A stretch of DNA of 34,554 bases from Anaerolineales bacterium. Its GTDB lineage: Bacteria > Chloroflexota > Anaerolineae > CG2-30-64-16. Both the position numbers and the translations under genes were made by a program. Under the pieces are notes generated by a model. That model did not search any database. It was not told the origin of the DNA and worked only from the letters and a program-made list of their open reading frames with translations. Numbering within the stretch: position 1 is the first letter of the stretch; the number at the start of each line of letters is the position of its first letter. The stretch lies in the NCBI GenBank assembly GCA_017882045.1, contig JADGQF010000012.1, positions 1 through 34,554 on the forward strand. The letters run 5' to 3'. Shown piece by piece: positions 1 through 6,826 of the stretch.

Positions 1-402
1 GCCACTCGTTGGCTGAGTCCAACCAAGGCTCTGATCCAACTGAGTCTTCGATACAAAACCGATGACCATCTGTGGTTCACTTTCTTCCACGAGGCTGGCC
101 ATATTCTTCTGCACGGGAAGCGGGAAGTTTTCCTGGAGAACGACGGGTCGTCAGGAGCAGAAGACAAAGAGGTAGAAGCAAACAGGTTCTCAGCGGACTT
201 CCTCATCAGTCCTAAGGACCTGGACTTGTTCACAAGGGGAAGACGTTTCTTCAGTAAGGCAGACATCACGCACTTCGCCGAGCAAATCGGAATCGCACCG
301 GGCATTGTTGTGGGTCGGCTCCAGCATGACGATCTTGTGGCGCCGAAGGATTGTAATGGCCTGAAACGCCGTTTTGAGTGGGCTGTTCGAACGGAGAGCT
401 AG
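1..402 (+). CDS. ImmA/IrrE-family metallopeptidase, C-terminal part (5' end outside window)
   Basis: Frame 1 is open from the first base, so only the last 133 residues are visible. The fragment has a HEAGH zinc-protease signature at residues 30-34. About 25 residues later comes the segment EVEANRFSADFLI, the second helix that supplies the third zinc ligand region in ImmA/IrrE peptidases. Members of this family cleave repressors or act as the antitoxin-like half of HigA/XRE fusions in mobile elements and stress responses. Any N-terminal helix-turn-helix domain would be upstream of the window. The ORF track misses this gene because its start is not included. The next stretch is non-coding, so its partners cannot be judged. 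The family call is firm; the substrate is unknown. Confidence 0.85.
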   Translation, partial: ATRWLSPTKALIQLSLRYKTDDHLWFTFFHEAGHILLHGKREVFLENDGSSGAEDKEVEANRFSADFLISPKDLDLFTRGRRFFSKADITHFAEQIGIAPGIVVGRLQHDDLVAPKDCNGLKRRFEWAVRTES

Positions 403-506
403 GTACGCAACTTTGGTTGGGGACCGAATCGTTCCTCTGAGGCCGCGATCTCCCAAATGGTTGCAGGCACAGACACTATGAGTGAGTCCGTGAACCAGGG
501 TGTAAC

Positions 507-571
507 CGGCAAGCAATGGGAACCGCTTGCCGCTAATAAGACAGCGAGCCCCAGCGGGTGCACGGGGCTCG
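507..571. other. Two consecutive perfect 8-bp hairpins in non-coding DNA
   Basis: CGGCAAGC (507-514) pairs with GCTTGCCG (525-532) across a 10-nt loop. CGAGCCCC (545-552) pairs with GGGGCTCG (564-571) across an 11-nt loop. Neither is followed by a T-run, so neither is a convincing intrinsic terminator for the upstream peptidase gene. No coding frame here looks real. A structured RNA or a relic of a mobile element is possible, but I do not recognise one. Confidence 0.35.
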
Positions 572-599
572 GCAGCGTCAGTGTGATACCGACTCCTGA

Positions 600-793
600 T
601 CTAGACAATCGGAATGTATCACATGGCGCGCGCGTTGTCAATCCCCTGCCTGGAGGCAGCAGGTGTATACCTGCAAGTACTGCGGGCGGGCCATCATCTT
701 CAGGATGGGATACCGGAAAAAGAAAGCACCTACGTGCGGTCCACCCGGCCCATTTCCATCCACATAGATGGGGCCTGCTTTCGCAGGAAATAG
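600..793 (+). pseudogene. Possible frameshifted small zinc-ribbon gene
   Basis: Frame 3 (stop at 765-767) encodes VYTCKYCGRAIIFRMGYRKK, which looks like the first half of a small zinc ribbon (CxxCG, then an FR strand). The frame offset by one (stop at 791-793) encodes RPISIHIDGACFRRK, which supplies the P-I-x-I-H-x-x-G-x-C type of second half. Joining the two needs one frameshift somewhere around 700-750. There is no clear start codon or ribosome-binding site. This is my reading of two adjacent frames rather than a database match, and chance is not excluded. Confidence 0.3.
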
Positions 794-849
794 CCTAGTT
801 TAGGCGCTCTTCTCCTGGGCACCCGACGGGAGGAGGAAGAATCGAGCGT

Positions 850-881
850 GCTCCCAGCTGTGCAGTTGGGAGCTTGTCTTT
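850..881 (+). terminator. Terminator-like hairpin
   Basis: GCTCCCAG (850-857) pairs with TTGGGAGC (866-873), seven Watson-Crick pairs plus one G-T wobble, with an 8-nt loop. It is followed by the T-rich run TTGTCTTTCT. It would end transcription entering from the left, for example from the relic at 600-793. The T-run is interrupted, so strength is uncertain. Confidence 0.45.
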
Positions 882-905
882 CTATAAATGTCGCGTTCAT
901 CAACG

Positions 906-1106
906 CTACTGTTGCAACGCCACCTGCGCAAATCTGTCCGATAGCACTGTCACTTGATACTTAAGCGCGGCCGGCATCGCACCGGCCGGCATTTCGAAAG
1001 CAACCCATCCCTGCGCCTTTTCCCGCTTGGCCAGTTGCCCAGTGGCAATCTGCCCGTCCCCTAGCGCCAATCCCCTCACCCTTCCTACCACGTTATGAAC
1101 AGTCAC
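906..1106 (-). pseudogene. Truncated DUF4352-like domain (3' remnant)
   Basis: The minus strand encodes 66 residues ending in a natural stop. The pattern QGWVAFEMPAGAMPAALKYQ resembles the last strands of DUF4352 domains, which are extracytoplasmic immunoglobulin-like domains of lipoproteins (typically G-W-x-x-F-E-V-P-x-x-A then L-x-Y). A stop codon lies only a few codons upstream of the GTG, and there is no signal peptide, lipobox or N-terminal part. I therefore read it as the tail of a broken gene. The region where its 5' part should be is occupied by the promoter of the DUF3987-like gene on the other strand. It could also be a chance ORF. Confidence 0.4.
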
Positions 1107-1121
1107 CTCTCCATCTCTCTA

Positions 1122-1151
1122 TTGACACGAACGTATGTTCTATGGTACACT
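1122..1151 (+). promoter_or_regulatory. Sigma-70-type promoter for the DUF3987-like gene
   Basis: TTGACA (1122-1127) is a perfect -35 box. TACACT (1146-1151) matches the -10 consensus at four of six positions, with an 18-bp spacer. It lies about 105 bp upstream of the ATG at 1258. The spacer holds a LexA-type operator (separate entry). Confidence 0.65.
1128..1140. promoter_or_regulatory. LexA (SOS) operator of the Gram-positive type
   Basis: CGAACGTATGTTC contains the palindrome GAAC-N4-GTTC exactly. It fits the Bacillus-type box CGAAC-RNRY-GTTCG at every position but the last. It sits between the -35 and -10 boxes of the promoter above, where a bound repressor would block RNA polymerase. 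This suggests the downstream gene is switched on by DNA damage. LexA itself is not in the window. Confidence 0.7.
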
Positions 1152-1257
1152 ATCTTTGTAGTCACAGACGCGCCAACCAACTGCTTGGGCTGTGAAACTG
1201 CCCTGTTGCGGCCTGCTTTCCGCTCGGTGGCAGGACCTATCTCTCACCGAGGCTCCG

Positions 1258-2748
1258 ATGGATACTTCGTCCACTTGCGCGACCGAGACGATAGCCAGTC
1301 CCTTGCCCGGCGTCGGTACCGGTCTGCTTTCTGTCCCACCCCTCCCCGCCTCGGCCTCCCTCGATCCGTCCCTGGCTGCCGGCGCCTCCTCCTGGCTTGA
1401 CACCTACGTCGCCTACGCCTCGACCGTCTGTCCCATGCTCCCGCCGCTGTTTCACGAGAGCGCCGCCCTTTGGCTGGCCAGCGTCGCCGTTGCCCGCCGC
1501 CTCTACGTGTCGATCTCTGGCCGCCCCATCTATCCCGACCTCTTTGTCGCCTGGATCGTCCCCAACGGTCTTTACGAGACCGCCGCCGCTTTCGATCTGG
1601 TCCGGGACCTGGCCGAGCGCGCCTTTCCCGGTCTCCTCGCCCCTTCGCACATCACCCCCCTCGACCTGCTCTACCTCTTTGCCGGTTGCCTCGGGCCCCG
1701 TGAGGGTTGGGGGCGCTGGGAGCGTACCTATGACGGCAATCAGCAGGATGACCACTTTCCGGCCCAACGTGGCTGGTTGCTCGGCGACTTGAGCCGTTTG
1801 CTCCCCACGCGCCGCGCCTTCCACAGCCGCGGTCTGGGCCTGCTCGTTGACTTCTACCAGTGCCATCCCCGCTATCGCTATGCAACCAACCCTTTGGGCT
1901 TCCTCACCGTGCCCAACACCTATCTCAGCCTGCTCTCTTGTGCCACACCGGCCAGCATCGCCGGCTCTTTGTCGGATCGCGCGCTCTGGGACCTCGGCTG
2001 GTGGCCCAGCTTCGCGTTAATCGTTCCCGAGCCCGGCCGCCCCGCCTGGCAGCTACCAGCCCCCACCCCCGAGCCGCCTGCGCACCTGCCAACGCTGGTC
2101 AGGTTGTTTCAGAAGCTGCCGGGCAACGGCCAACCGGATCATTACCGGCCCTGCCAGGTCGAGCTGGCCCCCGGCGTCGCCGCTGCCTGGCTCCGCTACC
2201 AGCGCGCTCTCGCCTACGACCTCCTCACGCCGGATCTCGACGCCCGCCTGTGGAATGCCTATTGCCAGCTTCCTGTCCAGCTCATCAAGGTTGCCACCCT
2301 GCTGGCCGCTCTCGACTGGGTGGCCTCTCTTCCCCCTGACCCGCCCCCCGCTCCCAAAACGCGCGGCCGCGCCAAACCTCAGGACGTCCCCGCGCCAGAG
2401 GACGGACCGGGGGACCGCCCCACCATCACCCTGCCCCACCTTGCCCGCGCTCAATCCATCGTCGAAGCCTGGCGCGCCAGCCTCCACCGCGCCCTCGCTG
2501 CCGGCCGCGCCGCCGCGTCCGGCGACCTGGACGCCCGCCTCAGCGCCCGTATCCTGCGCCAGATCGAGAAGCACGAACCGGCCGGCGCCACCGCTCGCGA
2601 CGTCTACCACAACCTGGCTGACCGCAAGCCGAGCGAGATTGCGGCTCGTCTGGCCCAATTAGTCACTCTCGGTCTCGTCGAGACCATCCCTGGCCCGGAC
2701 CTGCCCGGCCCAGGCGGCCCTACCACCTACTACCGCGTGGCTCGCTGA
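1258..2748 (+). CDS. DUF3987-like protein with degenerate P-loop, mobile-element associated
   Basis: A 496-residue protein from ATG 1258, which has GAGG six bases upstream; the track's GTG at 1192 lacks a ribosome-binding site. The central part follows the layout of DUF3987 proteins (primase/helicase-like, found in phages and integrated elements): a conserved helix pair, a strand FVAWIVPNG, then QRGWLLGDLSRLL and a WDLGWWPSFALIVPEPGRP segment. Where active members have a Lys-Ser/Thr P-loop, this one reads PNGLYETAAAF (about residues 102-112), so nucleotide binding is doubtful. The C-terminus (about 410-496) looks like a winged helix, after a Pro-rich linker. The coding strand is unusually C-rich compared with the biosynthetic genes. 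No catalytic role is asserted; the family call is moderate. Confidence 0.6.
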   Translation: MDTSSTCATETIASPLPGVGTGLLSVPPLPASASLDPSLAAGASSWLDTYVAYASTVCPMLPPLFHESAALWLASVAVARRLYVSISGRPIYPDLFVAWIVPNGLYETAAAFDLVRDLAERAFPGLLAPSHITPLDLLYLFAGCLGPREGWGRWERTYDGNQQDDHFPAQRGWLLGDLSRLLPTRRAFHSRGLGLLVDFYQCHPRYRYATNPLGFLTVPNTYLSLLSCATPASIAGSLSDRALWDLGWWPSFALIVPEPGRPAWQLPAPTPEPPAHLPTLVRLFQKLPGNGQPDHYRPCQVELAPGVAAAWLRYQRALAYDLLTPDLDARLWNAYCQLPVQLIKVATLLAALDWVASLPPDPPPAPKTRGRAKPQDVPAPEDGPGDRPTITLPHLARAQSIVEAWRASLHRALAAGRAAASGDLDARLSARILRQIEKHEPAGATARDVYHNLADRKPSEIAARLAQLVTLGLVETIPGPDLPGPGGPTTYYRVAR

Positions 2749-2779
2749 CCATGTCTCGCCCAAGCCATTCCGATGGCCC

Positions 2780-2945
2780 CCGTCCCACCCGTCCTTGTCA
2801 GTCAGTGTCCGTCCGTGTCAGTCAGTGTTTTCCCCGTCCTACCCGTCCCACTCCGTCCACCGCGTCCAGTCTGCTGGACCGGTCCACTCCGTCCACCGAT
2901 TCTCCCCACTGTCGTACTGTCGTACTGTCGTATCGTCCACCGGGG
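2780..2945. repeat. GTCC-rich short direct-repeat tract
   Basis: GTCC occurs eleven times in about 160 bp. Ordered repeats are GTCAGTCAGTGT at 2797-2808 and 2817-2828 (20-bp period), ACTCCGTCCACCG at 2850-2862 and 2886-2898 (36-bp period), and three exact tandem copies of ACTGTCGT at 2908-2931. One strand is strongly pyrimidine-biased. It follows directly on the DUF3987-like gene and ends just before the aromatic operon promoter. It could be an iteron or attachment region of an element, or replication-slippage DNA. Confidence 0.7.
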
Positions 2946-2969
2946 GTCGTCTCATGCTCTTGCCACTGT

Positions 2970-2998
2970 TTGACAACATTTGCGGGCGCTGTTATCAT
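2970..2998 (+). promoter_or_regulatory. Promoter of the aromatic entry operon
   Basis: TTGACA (2970-2975), a 17-bp spacer, and TATCAT (2993-2998; five of six matches). Transcription would begin near 3005, about 20 nt before the leader ORF start. Confidence 0.8.
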
Positions 2999-3024
2999 TG
3001 CGCTCACTTGTAGAGGTACATCTG

Positions 3025-3129
3025 ATGAAGCGGCAAAACGTGTCCGACGTCAACAATTACATCCCGGCCTTTGGCAGCTTTTATTATTGGCGCGTGCCGA
3101 TTCGATGTTCCGCGCCGGCCGGGAGGTAG
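3025..3129 (+). CDS. Aromatic leader peptide (Phe/Tyr/Trp attenuator), 34 aa
   Basis: ATG 3025 has AGAGG eight bases upstream and opens a 34-codon ORF that the track lacks. Residues 16-22 read FGSFYYW: two Phe, two Tyr and one Trp within seven codons, plus Tyr12. The ORF ends at TAG 3127, about 35 nt before a strong terminator hairpin and 85 nt before the first gene of the aromatic operon. This is the arrangement of known leader peptides such as PheL and TrpL, where a ribosome stalled at scarce codons decides the RNA fold. Having codons for all three aromatic amino acids fits an operon that contains the pathway entry enzyme. Translation itself is inferred. Confidence 0.8.
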   Translation: MKRQNVSDVNNYIPAFGSFYYWRVPIRCSAPAGR

Positions 3130-3196
3130 GTGTCAGGGAAGCAGGGACCTCAACCAGCAGACCAACGAGCGTGGAGCATCAACTCCACGCTCGTTT
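3089..3196 (+). promoter_or_regulatory. Attenuator switch: alternative hairpins of the aromatic leader
   Basis: Three competing pairings are visible. Region 1, GGCGCG (3089-3094, overlapping the Trp codon), pairs with CGCGCC (3111-3116). Region 2, GATGTTCCGCGC (3104-3115), pairs along all 12 positions (two G-U) with GCGTGGAGCATC (3169-3180). The latter is part of the 5' arm and loop of the terminator at 3164-3195. A ribosome stalled on the FYYW codons would cover region 1, free region 2, and so block the terminator. A ribosome reaching the stop at 3127 would let the terminator form. Confidence 0.75.
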
Positions 3197-3200
3197 ATTA
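3164..3200 (+). terminator. Attenuator terminator before the aromatic operon
   Basis: AACGAGCGTGGAG pairs perfectly over 13 bp with CTCCACGCTCGTT around the loop CATCAA, followed by TTATTA. The U-run is short. It sits between the leader ORF and the ribosome-binding site (TGGAGG) of the first structural gene. Confidence 0.8.
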
Positions 3201-3213
3201 CCTGGAGGATTCT

Positions 3214-4431
3214 ATGCCCTGTCGCGGTGTGCGCGGCGCCATAACGGTCGACGAGAACAGCGAGAGTGCAATTCTGGGGGCGACGCGCGAGCTACTGGAC
3301 GCGTTGGTCACAGCCAACGGGCTGCGACCCGCGGAGGTCGCGAGCGTGTTTTTCACTGCTACCCCTGATCTGGATGCGAGTTTTCCGGCCCGCGCGGCCC
3401 GCCAACTGGGCTGGGCAGATGTCCCCCTGCTCGATGCCGTGGAGATGGCGGTACCCGGCGCCCTGTCCTGTTGTATCAGAGTGTTGATCCACTGGAACAC
3501 GGATCGGCCGGCCGGCGCGATCCGTCACGTCTACTTGCGCGAGGCGGCTGTTCTGCGGCCAGACCTCGCCGGAGGGGAAGAAAGCCCAATGACGACTATT
3601 GCATACCAGGGAGAACCGGGCGCCTATTCGCAAGAGGCGATCGTCCAGCAGTTCGGCCCCCAGGTGGAAGCGTTGGCTTGCCAATCGTTTGACGAGATCT
3701 TCGCGGCCGTTGAGGGAGGCCGCGCCAACCTGGGGCTGTTGCCGGTGGAGAACTCCCAAGCGGGCTCGATCAACAGCGCTTACGACCTGCTGCTCGACCA
3801 TGATCTGCGGGTGGTCGGCGAAGTGAAGTTGCGCGTCCGCCATTGCCTGCTGGCGCCGCCGGGGACCCGTCTGGCGGATATCAAGCAGGTCTACTCGCAC
3901 CCCCAGGCGCTGGCCCAGTGCGAGCGCTACCTCAAGAACCGGGGCTGGCAGGCGGTCACGGCTTACGATACGGCAGGCTCGGCGCGCGAACTGGCCGGCA
4001 GGCGGCAGCCCGGCTGCGGGGCGATTGCCAGCCGCCTGGCCGGCGAAATCTATGGCCTGGAGGTCCTGGAGACAGGGATCGAGGATTCGCCAGACAACAC
4101 CACCCGCTTTTTTCTGCTCGGCACGGAAGAACCGCCTCGCTCCGAGCACAATAAGACCTCGCTGGTGTTCGCCACCAGTCATACGCCGGGGGCTCTATAC
4201 CGGGCTTTGAGCGAATTCGCCACGCGCGGCATTAACCTGACCAAGATCGAGAGCCGTCCGCGCCGCAACCGTCCCTGGCATTACGTTTTCTATGTCGACC
4301 TCGAGGGGCACTGGCAGGACCCGGAGATCGAGCAGTCTCTGGTGGCCTTGTTGGTGCGTTCAGCCTACGTCAAATTGCTTGGCAGCTACCCTGCGGCCAG
4401 CGAGCCGGGTAGTGCTACCGGTAAGGAGTGA
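3214..4431 (+). CDS. Bifunctional chorismate mutase (AroH type) / prephenate dehydratase
   Basis: A 405-residue fusion, starting at ATG 3214 after a GGAGG site; the track's earlier start at 3130 would run through the terminator. Residues 1 to about 120 are an AroH-fold chorismate mutase: RGVRGA at the start, VEMAVPG holding the active-site Glu, CIRVL with the active-site Arg, and RHVYLREA. Residues from about 126 are prephenate dehydratase: [21 protein letters not shown] and the catalytic NTTRFF. A C-terminal ACT domain has GALYRAL and KIESRP, the Phe-binding motifs for feedback inhibition. The joined product converts chorismate to phenylpyruvate. An in-frame ATG at 3589, preceded by GGAGGGG, could also yield the dehydratase alone. 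Classical P-proteins instead carry an AroQ-type mutase. Confidence 0.9.
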   Translation: MPCRGVRGAITVDENSESAILGATRELLDALVTANGLRPAEVASVFFTATPDLDASFPARAARQLGWADVPLLDAVEMAVPGALSCCIRVLIHWNTDRPAGAIRHVYLREAAVLRPDLAGGEESPMTTIAYQGEPGAYSQEAIVQQFGPQVEALACQSFDEIFAAVEGGRANLGLLPVENSQAGSINSAYDLLLDHDLRVVGEVKLRVRHCLLAPPGTRLADIKQVYSHPQALAQCERYLKNRGWQAVTAYDTAGSARELAGRRQPGCGAIASRLAGEIYGLEVLETGIEDSPDNTTRFFLLGTEEPPRSEHNKTSLVFATSHTPGALYRALSEFATRGINLTKIESRPRRNRPWHYVFYVDLEGHWQDPEIEQSLVALLVRSAYVKLLGSYPAASEPGSATGKE

Positions 4432-4442
4432 AGGGGTAAGCC

Positions 4443-5456
4443 ATGATTATCGTCATGAAGCACGGGGCCTCGGCTGCCGATATCAGTGGGGTGGTCAGCC
4501 AGGCCGAGAGGGTGGGCTACAGGACTCACCTGTCACAGGGCACCGAACGCACGATTATCGGCATAGTGGGCGACGGGCGTCCGTTGGAGAGCCACCATTT
4601 TGAGATGCTGCCCGGTGTTGAGCAAGTGGTGCGTATCCTCCAACCGTTCAAGCTTGCCAGCCGCGACTTCCATCCGCTTAACACCTTGATCGACGTCCGG
4701 GGTGTCTGTATCGGCGGTGAGAAGTTAGTGATCATCGCCGGTCCTTGCGCCGTGGAGAGCCGCAGCCAGATCCTCGAAACGGCACAGGCGGTCAAAGAAG
4801 CCGGCGCGACGGTTCTGCGCGGCGGCGCCTACAAGCCGCGCAGTTCACCCTACACGTTCCAGGGGCTCGGTGAGGAGGGACTGGAGCTGCTGGCCGAGGC
4901 GCGCGAGCTGACCGGTCTGCCGATCATCACCGAAGTCATGTCGCCCGAGGCGGTGCCCGTGGTCGGTCGTTATGCCGACATCTTCCAGATCGGGGCGCGC
5001 AACATGCAGAACTACGCGCTGCTGCAGGCCGTCGGTCAGACGCGCATACCCGTCATGGTCAAGCGCGGCATGATGAACACGGTGCAAGAGTGGCTGATGT
5101 CGGCCGAATATGTGCTGAACGGAGGCAACTACGAGGTTATGCTGTGCGAGCGCGGCATCCGTACCTTTGAGACCGCCACCCGCAACACGTTGGACATCAA
5201 TGCCATCCCGCTGCTGAAACAGTGGACGCACCTGCCCGTCCTGGGCGATCCCAGCCATGCGACCGGCAAATGGGACCTGGTAGCGCCCACCGCCCGGGCT
5301 TGCATCGCCGCCGGCGCCGATGGCCTCATCATCGAAGTCCATCCTGATCCGGCGGCCGCCCTGTCTGATGGCGCGCAGTCGTTGAAGCCGGAACGGTTTG
5401 CGGACCTGGTGAGGGACATCCGCAGGCTGGCGCCCGCGGTCGGCAGGACGCTATGA
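4443..5456 (+). CDS. aroF: 3-deoxy-D-arabino-heptulosonate 7-phosphate (DAHP) synthase, AroF/type I-beta
   Basis: This 337-residue enzyme condenses phosphoenolpyruvate and erythrose 4-phosphate, the first step of the shikimate pathway. Residues 1 to about 70 form a ferredoxin-like (ACT-like) regulatory domain seen in Thermotoga-type enzymes. The barrel follows with [61 protein letters not shown] and EVHPDP. The Cys in AGPC, the His in GDPSH and the late Glu and Asp are the usual metal ligands. ATG 4443 lies 11 nt after the preceding gene, with GGGGTAAG upstream. Position in an operon that senses Phe, Tyr and Trp suits the entry step. The N-terminal domain suggests additional feedback by Tyr or Phe, not provable here. 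Confidence 0.95.
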   Translation: MIIVMKHGASAADISGVVSQAERVGYRTHLSQGTERTIIGIVGDGRPLESHHFEMLPGVEQVVRILQPFKLASRDFHPLNTLIDVRGVCIGGEKLVIIAGPCAVESRSQILETAQAVKEAGATVLRGGAYKPRSSPYTFQGLGEEGLELLAEARELTGLPIITEVMSPEAVPVVGRYADIFQIGARNMQNYALLQAVGQTRIPVMVKRGMMNTVQEWLMSAEYVLNGGNYEVMLCERGIRTFETATRNTLDINAIPLLKQWTHLPVLGDPSHATGKWDLVAPTARACIAAGADGLIIEVHPDPAAALSDGAQSLKPERFADLVRDIRRLAPAVGRTL

Positions 5457-5459
5457 ACC

Positions 5460-6362
5460 GTGGCGCGCGCTGAGTTGAGCGCGGCGGACGCCGCGCGCGA
5501 TGACGGATTGACCGTCTGCATCGTCGGGCTGGGGCTGATGGGCGGCTCGCTCGCGCTGGCCTGGCGCGCGGCCGGCTGGCCGGCGCACATCATCGCCGTC
5601 AACCGCAGCCGGCAAGCGATCACGGCGGCCCTGGAAGCGGGCGCGATCGACGCCGGCACTACAGATCTGTCTGAGGGCGTGGCCGCCGCCGATGTGGTGG
5701 TGTTGGCCACCCCCGTGCGCACGATATTGCGGCTGCTGCCCGAGGTCGGCCGCCAGGCCCGACCGGGGGCCATGATCATGGACCTGGGCAGCAGTAAGCA
5801 GCAGATTTGCGCCGCCCTGGCCGCCCTGGACGAACACTTGCAGGTGATCGGCGGCCATCCGTTGTGCGGCAAGGAGACCGTCGGCTTCGGCGCCGCCGAT
5901 CCGGGGCTGTACCGCGACCGGCCGTTTGTCCTCTGCCCGTTGCCGCGCACCAGCCCTGCGTCTCTGCGGCTGGCCGAGAGGCTGGCGGTTGCGGCGGGGG
6001 CCAGGACCTTGATCGCTGACCCGCTGGAGCACGACCGGGCGGTGGCCGCTATCAGCCATCTGCCGTACGCCCTGGCCGCCGCGCTCACACGATCTGTCGC
6101 TCTGAATGGCGATGGCCTGGCCTGGTCGCTGGCGGCCTCGGGCTTTCGAGATACCTCGCGCCTGGCAGCCGCCGATGTGGACATGATGCTGGACATCCTG
6201 CTCACCAACCGCGCGGCCGTGCTCGATTGGATCGACGCTTTTTCGCATGACCTGGCCGGATTGCGGGAAACGCTCTCCGCTGAGGACGAGGCCGGCCTGC
6301 GCCTCCGCCTGGCGGAGGCGCAGGCCGGCCGGGCTGCCATCGCTCGCTCGGCCAGATGGTAG
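5460..6362 (+). CDS. tyrA: Prephenate dehydrogenase
   Basis: This 300-residue protein makes 4-hydroxyphenylpyruvate for tyrosine synthesis. The N-terminal Rossmann motif is [14 protein letters not shown] (about residues 22-35), with an Asn (VNRS) rather than an acidic residue at the end of strand 2. Further motifs are [13 protein letters not shown] and ISHLPY, which carries the catalytic His. No C-terminal ACT domain is present. The start is GTG 5460, three bases after aroF ends; an overlapping ATG at 5453 opens only a six-codon frame. The last coding stretch contains a 41-bp inverted repeat (separate entry). It closes the aromatic entry operon, since a new promoter and T-box follow. Confidence 0.92.
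   Translation: MARAELSAADAARDDGLTVCIVGLGLMGGSLALAWRAAGWPAHIIAVNRSRQAITAALEAGAIDAGTTDLSEGVAAADVVVLATPVRTILRLLPEVGRQARPGAMIMDLGSSKQQICAALAALDEHLQVIGGHPLCGKETVGFGAADPGLYRDRPFVLCPLPRTSPASLRLAERLAVAAGARTLIADPLEHDRAVAAISHLPYALAAALTRSVALNGDGLAWSLAASGFRDTSRLAAADVDMMLDILLTNRAAVLDWIDAFSHDLAGLRETLSAEDEAGLRLRLAEAQAGRAAIARSARW
6290..6330. repeat. 20-bp perfect inverted repeat inside the 3' end of tyrA
   Basis: The arm at 6290-6309 (starting GGCCGGCCTGCG) is the exact reverse complement of 6311-6330, around a single central T at 6310. It encodes [13 protein letters not shown] near the C-terminus of TyrA and ends about 30 bp before the stop. No T-run follows, so it is not a standard terminator. It could be an mRNA-stabilising stem, or an inserted repetitive palindromic element tolerated by the C-terminus. 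Confidence 0.85.
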
Positions 6363-6404
6363 CGTACCAGAATCATCCTGCTGCTTATTGGTAATTTTGC
6401 TAAC

Positions 6405-6433
6405 TTGACAGGCTGCGTGGGCCATGTTATAAG
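6405..6433 (+). promoter_or_regulatory. Promoter of the trp-aro operon
   Basis: TTGACA (6405-6410), a 17-bp spacer, and TATAAG (6428-6433; five of six matches). Transcription would start near 6440, directly upstream of the T-box leader. Confidence 0.85.
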
Positions 6434-6737
6434 GGTGTACGTTACTAAATCGAATATCTCCACACCGAAAAGCTGTGAAGAGGACGAGTACGCGCTGATA
6501 CGGTGGTACAGAGAGCGGGAGAAGCTGAGAGCCCGCCCACACGCCGGCGTCGAATGGACCTCGGAGCCGCTGACAGAACGGAGGTCAGCCTGTTCGTTTC
6601 TCGGAACGAGCACTTGACCGGCTAAGTACGTCACGCCGGAGTTGCCACCGTTATCCAGGCAAAGGGTATAAACAAGTGACCTGGGCTGCCGGCCCGAGCG
6701 CTTGTCGTACCCCAACAGAGTGAGGCTGGCTTTCGCT

Positions 6738-6764
6738 ACCCGTCGTCATCACGACGGGTTTTTT
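6738..6764 (+). terminator. Extra intrinsic terminator inside the T-box leader
   Basis: ACCCGTCGT pairs perfectly with ACGACGGGT around the loop CATC and is followed by six T. It lies between the stem I/II region and the T-box antiterminator. This is the place of stem III, but a GC-rich stem with a U6 tail looks like a real terminator. It is separate from the canonical T-box terminator further downstream. Confidence 0.75.
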
Positions 6765-6826
6765 GTTCCGCCCGGTAAGAGGTGGAACAGGCCGGCCTAA
6801 CCAGGGTGGTACCGCGGGAAGCCAAT

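Noticed and set aside
457-798. 113-aa plus-strand ORF in the non-coding stretch
   Set aside because: It covers two hairpins, has no recognisable domain, and the zinc-ribbon signature lies in different frames.
2780-2945. CRISPR array
   Set aside because: The repeats are too short (8-13 bp), spacing is irregular, and there are no unique spacers or cas genes.
3130-3213. Track start of the chorismate mutase ORF at 3130
   Set aside because: The extra 28 residues translate the terminator hairpin. ATG 3214 has a proper ribosome-binding site, and MPCRGVRGA is the normal AroH start.
2751-3368. 205-aa plus-strand ORF running through the repeats, promoter and leader
   Set aside because: Its sequence is translated repeat and overlaps the aromatic leader ORF and AroH domain in a different frame. 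No ribosome-binding site or domain.
5129-6715. 528-aa minus-strand ORF opposite aroF and tyrA
   Set aside because: It mirrors two strongly conserved plus-strand genes, runs through the trp promoter region, and has Ser/Arg/Ala-rich low-complexity sequence with no domain.
6676-6723. GTG-started mini-ORF with one Trp codon before the first trp leader terminator
   Set aside because: A single Trp codon, no ribosome-binding site, and it lies in the T-box stem II region, so a TrpL-type leader is not supported.
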